From positions 1-64,000 of the forward strand of contig NZ_JAIOZR010000012.1 of NCBI RefSeq assembly GCF_021740465.1: a stretch of 64,000 nt of DNA, in the 5' to 3' direction. The translations under genes were made by a program, and so were the position numbers. Shown in pieces: positions 56,762 through 64,000 of the stretch (the first letter of the stretch is position 1; every line of letters starts with the position of its first letter). The notes under the pieces are model-generated. The model saw nothing but the letters and a program-made list of their open reading frames with translations. It did no database searches and was not told where the DNA came from. This DNA is from Chlorobium sp. GTDB taxonomy: Bacteria > Bacteroidota > Chlorobiia > Chlorobiales > Chlorobiaceae.

Positions 56762-58222
56762 ATGAGAGAAAAACTGATTTTCGATTTATCCAGGGAAGGC
56801 CGCAAAGGGTACAGCCTCTCACGCAACGACATTCCCGAACTGTCAGTGAAAGCCGTTCTTCCGGAAAAATTCCTGCGAAAAGAACCTGCCGATCTGCCGG
56901 AAGTGCCGGAAAGCGAGGTGGTCAGACACTTCATCAGGCTCTCCAACCTGAACTACCATGTCGACAAGAACATGTACCCGCTGGGCAGCTGCACCATGAA
57001 GTACAACCCTAAAGTCAACGATGCTGCCTGCGACCTTCCGGGGTTCAGCGAACTGCACCCGCTTCAGCCGGAAGAGACGGTTCAGGGCGCCCTGCAGATG
57101 ATGTACGAGCTCGGCGGCATGCTGGCCGAAATTGCCGGTATGGCTGCCGTTACCCTGCAGCCGGCAGCCGGTGCGCACGGGGAGCTTACCGGAATTCTTC
57201 TCATAAAAAAATACCACGAGGAAAGAGGCTCCAGGCGCCGAAAACTGCTTGTCGTTGATTCGGCTCACGGCACCAATCCTGCATCTGCTGCTATCGCCGG
57301 CTACGAAATCGTATCGGTGAAAGGCGCATCCGACGGCCGCACCGATATCGAGGATCTCAAGGCGAAACTTGACGGTGATGTAGCTGCACTCATGCTCACA
57401 AACCCGAATACTATAGGCCTCTTTGAAAAGGATATCCTGACCATCTCGCGGATGGTGCATGAAAACGGCAGCCTGCTCTACATGGACGGAGCGAACATGA
57501 ACGCACTGCTTGGCATCACCCGTCCCGGCGACATGGGCTTCGACGTCGTACACTACAACCTCCACAAATCCTTCTCCGCTCCGCACGGGGGCGGGGGGCC
57601 GGGAAGCGGTCCGGTCGGCGTGAGCGAAAAGCTCATCCCCTACCTCCCTGTGCCGGTTGTCGAACGGCTTCAAACTCCTGAAGGAACCCGCTACCGGCTC
57701 AATACCGATCATCCCGATAGTATCGGGAGAATGATGAATTTCTACGGAAACTTCTCGGTACTCGTCAGGGCGTACACCTACATCCGTATGCTCGGCGCAG
57801 CCGGACTCAGAAGGGTTTCCGAGAACGCCATCATCAATGCAAACTACCTGCTCGCCCGTCTCGACGACCGTTATGACCTTCCCTACCCGAAACCGGTCAT
57901 GCACGAATTCTGCCTTTCGGGAGACCGTCAGAAAAAAGCGCACGGAGTAAGAACCCTCGATATGGCCAAAAGGCTGCTCGATTACGGCTTTCACGCACCG
58001 ACCATCTATTTTCCGCTCATTGTCAGTGAAGCGCTGATGATCGAACCAACGGAAACGGAAACAAGGGAGACTCTCGACCAGTTTGCCGAAGCGCTGATCG
58101 GCATTGCCGACGAAGCGGCAACCTCACCCGAATTGATACTTTCGGCGCCGGTGAACACACCGGTCAGGCGGCTCGACGAGGCACAGGCATCGCGACAGCT
58201 GAACATCTGCTGTATCGGCTGA
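56762..58222 (+). CDS. gcvPB: Glycine dehydrogenase (decarboxylating) subunit 2
   Basis: PLP half of the split P-protein of the glycine cleavage system. The 486 residues include [13 protein letters not shown] near residue 77, [23 protein letters not shown], and the PLP lysine in [17 protein letters not shown]. Two-subunit P-proteins need GcvPA, which is not in this window, nor are gcvT and gcvH. Confidence 0.95.
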   Translation: MREKLIFDLSREGRKGYSLSRNDIPELSVKAVLPEKFLRKEPADLPEVPESEVVRHFIRLSNLNYHVDKNMYPLGSCTMKYNPKVNDAACDLPGFSELHPLQPEETVQGALQMMYELGGMLAEIAGMAAVTLQPAAGAHGELTGILLIKKYHEERGSRRRKLLVVDSAHGTNPASAAIAGYEIVSVKGASDGRTDIEDLKAKLDGDVAALMLTNPNTIGLFEKDILTISRMVHENGSLLYMDGANMNALLGITRPGDMGFDVVHYNLHKSFSAPHGGGGPGSGPVGVSEKLIPYLPVPVVERLQTPEGTRYRLNTDHPDSIGRMMNFYGNFSVLVRAYTYIRMLGAAGLRRVSENAIINANYLLARLDDRYDLPYPKPVMHEFCLSGDRQKKAHGVRTLDMAKRLLDYGFHAPTIYFPLIVSEALMIEPTETETRETLDQFAEALIGIADEAATSPELILSAPVNTPVRRLDEAQASRQLNICCIG

Positions 58223-58253
58223 CAGAAAAACCGGCTACGGCGGCCTGAAGGAG

Positions 58254-58277
58254 CGGGGCATGGCAAAACATGCCCCG
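58254..58277 (+). terminator. Hairpin after gcvPB
   Basis: Perfect 9-bp GC-rich stem (CGGGGCATG with CATGCCCCG) and 6-base loop, 32 bases after the gcvPB stop. No T-run follows, so it may be a weak terminator or an RNA-stabilising structure. Confidence 0.5.
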
Positions 58278-58354
58278 GAGAAGTAACGAAAAGTTCACAT
58301 TAATGATTTTGCTGCAGCATTATCCGGACGTATACTCTAATCAAAACCGTGGAG

Positions 58355-58867
58355 ATGTCCTTGCTCAGTTCAAAAGTTCTGGTACTGAACAGCAGTTACG
58401 AACCATTAAGTATCTGCGATGCACGGAAAGCCGTTCTTCTGCTCTTCTGCGGCAAAGCCGTGCCTGTTGCCCACCACCCTGAAAAGATGTTCTGCAGCGT
58501 TTCCCGCCGTTTTCCACTGCCGAGCATCGTCCGCCTGAATGTATTTGTCCGCCTCCCCTTCAAAAAAATCATGCTGAACAGGAAAAACATTCTCAGGCGG
58601 GATGGCCTGCGCTGCCAGTATTGCGGACGAACCGACCAGCCTTTGACTGTTGATCATATTCTTCCCCGCTCCCGGGGGGGCGAGGATTCCTGGGAGAACC
58701 TCATTACCGCCTGCCGAAGATGCAATACGAAAAAAGGCAACAGAACCCCTTCTGAAGCCGGAATGACCATACTCTCCAGACCGGTACGTCCCAACCATAT
58801 CGTCTTTATGCAGCAGTTCACGGCTGCCGTATCGGATGAATGGAAGCCCTACCTGTTCATGAGCTGA
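58355..58867 (+). CDS. HNH endonuclease-family protein
   Basis: A 170-residue protein. The N-terminal half ([21 protein letters not shown]) is characteristic of stand-alone HNH proteins common in many phyla. The HNH fold lies at about residues 85-130: [20 protein letters not shown], then [17 protein letters not shown], with two CxxC zinc pairs. A GTG six bases upstream is an alternative start. The biological role of this widespread single-copy type is not established. Confidence 0.87.
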   Translation: MSLLSSKVLVLNSSYEPLSICDARKAVLLLFCGKAVPVAHHPEKMFCSVSRRFPLPSIVRLNVFVRLPFKKIMLNRKNILRRDGLRCQYCGRTDQPLTVDHILPRSRGGEDSWENLITACRRCNTKKGNRTPSEAGMTILSRPVRPNHIVFMQQFTAAVSDEWKPYLFMS

Positions 58868-58963
58868 TCATCTCCACCTGCCGCAACACTCCGCGCCGTT
58901 TCCACGGTAGCTCCACCAGATCTGCCGGAGGCTCTCCGGCCGGAAAGAAAACCGGATAAGATC

Positions 58964-58998
58964 AAAAAAGCCGGTAATACGATTCACGGCTTTTTTTT
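58964..58998 (+). terminator. Terminator after the HNH gene
   Basis: Stem AAAAAAGCCG (58964-58973) with CGGCTTTTTT (58987-58996), 13-base loop, followed by further Ts. A clear intrinsic terminator on the plus strand. Confidence 0.83.
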
Positions 58999-59062
58999 GT
59001 ATTCTTTCACAAAGCATCCCAGCAACAGCGGTTCCGCTCACGGAACCGGCAAGTACAAGTTC

Positions 59063-60817
59063 ATGAAAAGAATCGCCCTCGTCACTGCCGCACTGCTCTG
59101 TATCACCACGCTTCTGCCCGGGTTTTCCGGGCCTGCCTCGGCAAAATCCAAACCTTCTCCTAAAAAATGGCAGGCGCAATATATTTTCAATCGCAAGGAT
59201 TCCGGCATAGAAAAAGAGTTGAGCAGGATGACACTTGAGGAAAAGGTCGGCCAGATGATTATCGCCCAGATCGAAAGCCGCTACAGCGGTTCCGGAGATG
59301 CCGCTTCCCTGCTGCTCCAGCGACTGGTGCAGCAGGGAAAGGTAGGCGGAATCATGTTCATGAAAGGCGACGCGTTCAGTGCGGCAATGATGGCAAACAA
59401 CTTCCAGTCGCTGGCAATGCGGCCGCTTCTGATGAGTGCCGATATGGAACGGGGATTGGCCATGCGCCTTTCGGGAGCAACGGAGTTTCCCCCCAATATG
59501 GCTCTGGCTGCCACCGGCGACCCCGAACTTGCCTTTGCAATGGCTGAAGCTGTTGCCGATGAAGCCCGAACCACCGGTATTCACCAGAGTTACTCCCCGA
59601 ACGTGGACCTCAACATCAATCCTGCAAACCCGGTCATCAACACCCGTTCTTTCGGCGACAATGTTCCGCTTGCCGTAACCATGAGCAATGCCATGATCGA
59701 AGGGCTGCAGACAAGCGGCATCGCAGCGACGGCAAAACATTTTCCGGGTCACGGCGACGTCACCGTCGACAGCCATCTTGCCCTCCCGGTACTCAACGCC
59801 GACCGGCAGCGCCTCTACGCCTATGAACTCAAACCGTTTCAGGCTGCGATCGAGAAAGGGATCGTCAGTATCATGACCGGCCACCTTGCCGTTCCGAAAC
59901 TGACCGGCACCATGGAGCCTGCTTCGGTTTCAAAAACCATCGTAACCGGATTGCTTCGCAATGAACTCGGTTTTCAGGGCCTCATCATAACCGACGCCAT
60001 GAACATGAAGGCACTCTACAACGGCAACAACGTTCCGGAAATATCCGTCAAGGCCGTTCAGGCCGGAAACGATCTTCTCCTTTTCTCTCCTGATCCGGAA
60101 CTCGCCCACGCCGCAATAGTCCGTGCAGTCCGGGAAGGGCAAATCCCGCAGGAACAGATCGACGCATCGGTAAAACGCATCCTCCGGGTGAAGAAGTGGC
60201 TCAGGATCGACGATCAAAAGCTGGTCGATCTCAACCGGGTTCAGAACCATATCAGTCCTGATGCACACCGCAAGCTTGCCGAAGAGATCACATCACGATC
60301 CATCACGGTGGTAAAACAGGACCCCCGCGATCTGCCGCTTAAAAACAGCGGAGCGTCGGGACGCCTGCTCAACATCATCCTGCAGGACAAGAGCAACCCT
60401 GAAACCGGCCGGCAATATGCCGAAGAGCTGAACCGCTCTTTTGCGGCAAGCACGGCAAGAATCGACCCGAAAACCGACTCACTATCCTATGCGGGAATAC
60501 TATCTGCCGCCGCAACCGCGGACGCTGTTGTCATTTCATCCTATGTTCAGGTATTCTCGGGATCGGGAACACTCAGGCTCACCGGGCAGCAGCAGGAGTT
60601 CATACATACGCTGATACGATCTCTTCCCGAAACCAGGCCAATCATATTCATTTCATTCGGAACACCATACCTGATCGGTACCTTTCCCGAGATCAGAACC
60701 GCCATCTGTACCTATTCATCGAGCAGGGAGAGTGAAACCCAGGCTATACGGGTGCTCAAGGGTGAGCTGAAACCCCAGGGCCGGCTACCCGTATCGCTCT
60801 ATGGCGTAGCGCCATGA
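59063..60817 (+). CDS. Glycoside hydrolase family 3 protein (beta-N-acetylhexosaminidase type)
   Basis: A 584-residue exported GH3 enzyme with a signal peptide (RIALVTAALLCITTLLPGFSGPASA). The barrel starts near residue 50 (MTLEEKVGQMIIAQIESR). KHFPGHGDVTVDSHLALP is the NagZ-type His/Asp acid-base loop, and ITDAMNMKAL carries the nucleophile Asp. A C-terminal GH3 domain follows from about residue 420. NagZ homologues release GlcNAc from peptidoglycan fragments, so cell-wall recycling is likely. The start at 59063 gives a clean signal peptide. Confidence 0.9.
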   Translation: MKRIALVTAALLCITTLLPGFSGPASAKSKPSPKKWQAQYIFNRKDSGIEKELSRMTLEEKVGQMIIAQIESRYSGSGDAASLLLQRLVQQGKVGGIMFMKGDAFSAAMMANNFQSLAMRPLLMSADMERGLAMRLSGATEFPPNMALAATGDPELAFAMAEAVADEARTTGIHQSYSPNVDLNINPANPVINTRSFGDNVPLAVTMSNAMIEGLQTSGIAATAKHFPGHGDVTVDSHLALPVLNADRQRLYAYELKPFQAAIEKGIVSIMTGHLAVPKLTGTMEPASVSKTIVTGLLRNELGFQGLIITDAMNMKALYNGNNVPEISVKAVQAGNDLLLFSPDPELAHAAIVRAVREGQIPQEQIDASVKRILRVKKWLRIDDQKLVDLNRVQNHISPDAHRKLAEEITSRSITVVKQDPRDLPLKNSGASGRLLNIILQDKSNPETGRQYAEELNRSFAASTARIDPKTDSLSYAGILSAAATADAVVISSYVQVFSGSGTLRLTGQQQEFIHTLIRSLPETRPIIFISFGTPYLIGTFPEIRTAICTYSSSRESETQAIRVLKGELKPQGRLPVSLYGVAP

Positions 60818-60860
60818 AAACGGCAACCATTTGCATTCAGAAATCATTTCACTACAGACC

Positions 60861-62270
60861 ATGGGAAAAACAGTTCGTGACGAATCCACCGCAAGCGCCT
60901 ACTGGGCGGCAGTCAATACCTTCTGCGCCCTAAGAGATGTCCATGTCGTAGCCGATGCTCCGGTAGGGTGCTACAATCTTGTCGGGGTTGCCGTGATGGA
61001 CTACACCGACGCCATTCCCTACCTCGAGAACTTCACTCCCACCAGCCTTACCGAGCTTGAAATCTCCTCATCGGGAAGTGCTGAAGTCGTCCGCGATACC
61101 CTTGCCAAACTCGCCGGAAGCGATAAACAGCTCATTCTGGTATCGAGCGCCGAGAGTGAAATGATCGGCAGCGACCACGAACGCATGCTGAACATGCAGT
61201 TTCCCGATGTAAGGTTCTTTCCTTCCGACTCTCTCGGCCAGAATGAATGGCATGGACGCGACCGGGCTCTGCGGTGGCTGTTCGAACAGTTCGATGACGG
61301 AAAACCCGCTGAAATCGAGAAAGGCACCGTGAGCATCATCGGACCCACCTATGGATGCTTCAACAGCCCGTCCGATCTTGCAGAAACAAAACGGCTCATT
61401 TCCGGCTCCGGGGCAATAGTCCGCCATGTCTATCCATTCGAAAGCGCTCTCGGCGATATTTCAGCCCTGAAAAACTCGGAAGTGATCGTGGTCATGTACA
61501 GGGAGTTCGGCAGCGATCTGGCCGAACTGCTTCAGCGTCCGGTGCTTTACGCTCCGTTCGGCATCGAGGAAACCCGCCGCTTCATTCTTGAAATCGGTCG
61601 ACTGACCGGCAATGAGAAACGCGCCGGGGCATTTCTGCAGGAGGAAAAGCTTACAACCCTCAAACCGGTATGGGATCTCTGGCGCGGGCCCCAGTCCGAA
61701 TGGTTTCCTACAGTCAGATTCGGTGTGGTAGCCGGAAAAAGTTACGCGCACGGACTTGAAACCTTTCTTTCCGGGGAGATGGGAATGCTGTGCATGTTCA
61801 GCCGGGACGCCGCCGAAACCGACAATTCACTCCTGCGCAACGAAATCATGGAAAAACAGCCGCAGTTCCTTTTCGGCCGCATGGCAGACAAAATCTATCT
61901 TGCCGAACTCGACTCGAAAACCCGCTTCATTCCGGCAGGATTTCCCGGTCCGATTGTTCGCAGGGCCCTCGGCACACCCTTCATGGGGCACAGCGGTGCA
62001 GTCTGGCTCCTGCAGGAGATCGTCAATGCGCTCTACGATATGCTGTTCAACTTCCTGCCCATACAGAAGCGTACCGGAACGGACGAGACCCCCCTGACCA
62101 AAATGGCCTGGAGCAGCGAAGCTGAAACGCTGCTCCAGGAAATGGTAAAAAAAGCTCCGTTCATCAGCCAGATATCTTTCGGGCGTGAGCTGAAAAAGAG
62201 AGCCGAAAGCTTTGCCCGTAAAACGGGAAAAGAGATCGTCACGGCCGAACTGCTCAGGGGAATCAACTGA
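60861..62270 (+). CDS. bchZ: Chlorophyllide a reductase subunit Z
   Basis: NifK-like subunit of chlorophyllide reductase (BchXYZ), which reduces the C7=C8 bond toward bacteriochlorophyll a. The 470 residues show ADAPVGCYNLVGVAVMDYTDA (with a possible cluster-ligand Cys) near the N-terminus, VSIIGPTYGCFNSPSDL, the VVMYREFG segment, and GTPFMGHSGAVWLLQE. The last 60 residues are the protochlorophyllide-reductase-like C-terminal helical domain. BchZ fits better than BchB or BchY by these motifs. The ATG at 60861 is preferred; a TTG lies ten codons upstream. bchX and bchY are not adjacent. Confidence 0.93.
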   Translation: MGKTVRDESTASAYWAAVNTFCALRDVHVVADAPVGCYNLVGVAVMDYTDAIPYLENFTPTSLTELEISSSGSAEVVRDTLAKLAGSDKQLILVSSAESEMIGSDHERMLNMQFPDVRFFPSDSLGQNEWHGRDRALRWLFEQFDDGKPAEIEKGTVSIIGPTYGCFNSPSDLAETKRLISGSGAIVRHVYPFESALGDISALKNSEVIVVMYREFGSDLAELLQRPVLYAPFGIEETRRFILEIGRLTGNEKRAGAFLQEEKLTTLKPVWDLWRGPQSEWFPTVRFGVVAGKSYAHGLETFLSGEMGMLCMFSRDAAETDNSLLRNEIMEKQPQFLFGRMADKIYLAELDSKTRFIPAGFPGPIVRRALGTPFMGHSGAVWLLQEIVNALYDMLFNFLPIQKRTGTDETPLTKMAWSSEAETLLQEMVKKAPFISQISFGRELKKRAESFARKTGKEIVTAELLRGIN

Positions 62271-62402
62271 TATTGTTTTTTTCAGATTTTATTCGTATAG
62301 TTAAAATCCGCTTAACGGAAACGGGGATTGCCGCGCATTATGACCGGCCAGCCCCCCCGTCCGTGTAGTACTGACAAAAAGAGGCTGAGAAGATTTATCC
62401 CG

Positions 62403-62462
62403 CTCTCCTGCCGGGAGAGAACCCGCAAGGCACCGTGGCTCTAATGCCGCTGTTTTTGCGGC
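62403..62462 (+). promoter_or_regulatory. Two small hairpins in the thrS leader
   Basis: CTCTCC/GGAGAG (62403-62408 with 62414-62419) and GCCGC/GCGGC (62446-62450 with 62458-62462) lie within 85 bases before thrS. They might be a leader regulating thrS, or a weak terminator of bchZ. No T-box or other known riboswitch sequence is present. Confidence 0.35.
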
Positions 62463-62485
62463 CTGACGAAACGACAAGAAACAGC

Positions 62486-64000
62486 ATGTCTGACATACAG
62501 GAACAGAAGGCTCCGATAGCCATTACCCTGCCTGACGGGACGATTCGCTCGTACCCCAGTGGCAGCACCGGTTTTGATATTGCCCTCTCCATAGGGCGAA
62601 GGCTCGCAGACGATGCCATCGCCATCATCCTCGACGGAAAAGCCGTAGACCTTAACGCGCCGATCGAAAATAACGGCCATGCGGCGATCGTTACTTTCGA
62701 TACGCCCGAAGGGCGCGATATTTTCTGGCACAGTGCAAGCCATATCATGGCCCAGGCCATCGAGGAGCTCTTTCCCGGAAGCAGGTTCGGAGCCGGACCG
62801 GCAACCGAACAGGGCTTCTACTACGACGTAGCTTCCGAGCACCGTTTCCGTGAAGATGACCTGCGGCTGATCGAAGAGAAAATGCTTGAAATCGGCAAGC
62901 GAAATATCCGGCTCGAGCGCGAGGAGATGAAACGCACCGATGCCGTTGCCTATTTCAAAAACGTGCGCAACGACCCCTACAAGGTTGAAATTCTCGAAGA
63001 GACCCTGAAGAACGTAGACAGGGTTTCACTCTACCATCAGGGCGACTTCACCGATCTTTGCACCGGCCCTCATCTGCCATCGACCTCGAAGCTCAAGGCC
63101 GTGCTCCTCTTCAATATTTCGTCTTCCTACTGGAGAGGCGATTCGTCAAGAGAGAACATGCAGAGAATCTACGGGATCGCTTTCCCTTCGGAAAAACTGC
63201 TCAAGGAACATGTAGCACGCCTGGAAGAGGCAAAACGCAGGGATCACCGCAAGCTCGGCTCGGAACTTGAACTCTTCATGCTTTCACCGGAAATCGGCAG
63301 CGGACTGCCGGTCTGGCTGCCGAAAGGGGCCATCATCCGCAGCGAACTTGAAGCCTTCCTGAAAGAGGAGCAGCGTAAACGAGGCTATCTGCCGGTTTAC
63401 ACCCCGCACATCGGAAATATCGAGCTCTATAAACGCTCGGGGCACTACCCGTATTACAGCGATTCCCAGTTCCCGCCGCTCACCTACCATGATGAAGATG
63501 GCAGGCAGGAGCAGTATCTGCTCAAGCCGATGAACTGCCCGCACCATCATCTCATCTACAGTTCGAAGCTGCGCAGCTACCGGGATCTTCCCATTCGCCT
63601 CACCGAGTTCGGAACGGTCTACCGTCACGAACAATCGGGAGAACTCAACGGGCTCGTCCGGGCAAGGGGATTCACGCAGGACGACTCGCATATCTACTGC
63701 CGCCCCGACCAGCTTGTCGATGAAATCTGCAACGCCATCGACCTGACACAGTTTGTTTTCAGCACTCTCGGCTTCTCGGATGTACAGACGCGCCTTTCCA
63801 TGCACGACCCGGCTAACAGCGAAAAATACGGTGGCACCGCCGAAGTCTGGGAACAGGCGGAAAAAGACGTACGCGAAGCAGCGGACCGCATGGGCATCGA
63901 TTACTTTATCGGCATCGGCGAAGCGAGCTTCTATGGTCCGAAAATAGACTTTATCGTACGTGATGCACTCGGACGCAAATGGCAGCTCGGAACCGTTCAG
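62486..64000 (+). CDS. thrS: Threonyl-tRNA synthetase (3' end outside the window)
   Basis: Charges tRNA-Thr. 505 codons are present and the frame is open at the window edge; about 150 residues of the anticodon-binding end are missing. The TGS domain comes first (ITLPDGTIRSYPSG), then the editing domain with HSASHIMAQAIEEL and the Cys in LCTGPHLPSTS, then the class II core (LKPMNCPHHHLIYSSKLRSY, RLTEFGTVYRHEQSGEL, GLVRARGFTQDDSHIYCRPD). The usual thrS-infC-rpmI-rplT neighbourhood would lie downstream, outside the window. Confidence 0.95.
   Translation, partial: MSDIQEQKAPIAITLPDGTIRSYPSGSTGFDIALSIGRRLADDAIAIILDGKAVDLNAPIENNGHAAIVTFDTPEGRDIFWHSASHIMAQAIEELFPGSRFGAGPATEQGFYYDVASEHRFREDDLRLIEEKMLEIGKRNIRLEREEMKRTDAVAYFKNVRNDPYKVEILEETLKNVDRVSLYHQGDFTDLCTGPHLPSTSKLKAVLLFNISSSYWRGDSSRENMQRIYGIAFPSEKLLKEHVARLEEAKRRDHRKLGSELELFMLSPEIGSGLPVWLPKGAIIRSELEAFLKEEQRKRGYLPVYTPHIGNIELYKRSGHYPYYSDSQFPPLTYHDEDGRQEQYLLKPMNCPHHHLIYSSKLRSYRDLPIRLTEFGTVYRHEQSGELNGLVRARGFTQDDSHIYCRPDQLVDEICNAIDLTQFVFSTLGFSDVQTRLSMHDPANSEKYGGTAEVWEQAEKDVREAADRMGIDYFIGIGEASFYGPKIDFIVRDALGRKWQLGTVQ

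Noticed and set aside
62271-62485. T-box riboswitch before thrS
   Set aside because: No T-box sequence or specifier-loop structure is seen, only short unrelated hairpins.

Overview
The window is chromosomal DNA from a green sulfur bacterium (Chlorobiaceae; Chlorobium or a close relative). The diagnostic genes are pscA and pscB (the homodimeric type I P840 reaction centre core and its FA/FB iron-sulfur protein), bchZ (chlorophyllide reductase) and korAB (2-oxoglutarate:ferredoxin oxidoreductase of the reductive TCA cycle). The species cannot be fixed from the sequence alone. Coding density is high, most genes lie in compact operons, and there is no rRNA operon, CRISPR array or insertion sequence.

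Layout. 0.1-3.1 kb: serB, then a small accessory island holding a three-gene HipBST-type toxin-antitoxin module behind an array of operator palindromes. 3.2-8.1 kb (minus): alaS, a CoA-disulfide-reductase-like flavoprotein and two related ferredoxins. 8.3-11.8 kb: a small Cys-containing protein, then korAB. 11.9-16 kb: accA and HU (minus); efp-accB-accC (plus). 16-28.1 kb (minus): four tRNAs, secE, nusG, rplK-A-J-L, rpoB-C. 28.2-32.9 kb (minus): a short-chain dehydrogenase, ispG, an FtsB/DivIC-like protein and eno. 33.2-36.2 kb: an EF-G-like GTPase and a dolichyl-phosphate-mannose-synthase-like glycosyltransferase. 36.2-39.2 kb (minus): pscA-pscB. 39.6-42.8 kb: dapF, a MEMO-like protein and glutamate dehydrogenase. 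42.8-45.3 kb: a C_GCAxxG_C_C protein, a secreted thermonuclease, ribB under an FMN riboswitch, and rubredoxin. 45.4-49.4 kb: a two-component pair, a uridine-kinase-like protein, and a GIY-YIG gene lying between tRNA-Asn and a decayed tRNA-Asn-like copy. 49.6-56.7 kb: the DUF177-rpmF-plsX-fabH-fabD-fabG-acpP-fabF-rnc fatty-acid cluster. 56.8-64 kb: gcvPB, an HNH nuclease, a GH3 enzyme, bchZ and thrS, which runs off the end of the window.

The genes cover carbon fixation feeding biosynthesis (korAB, acc, fab, eno, gdhA, gcvPB), photosynthesis (pscAB, bchZ), and transcription and translation (rpo, rpl, nusG, secE, efp, alaS, thrS, tRNAs). The parts most worth a second look are the HipBST island with four half-site pairs of constant geometry, the GIY-YIG gene bracketed by tRNA 3' ends, a plausible full switching mechanism for the FMN riboswitch of ribB, and an 11-bp hairpin that would mask the pscB ribosome-binding site.
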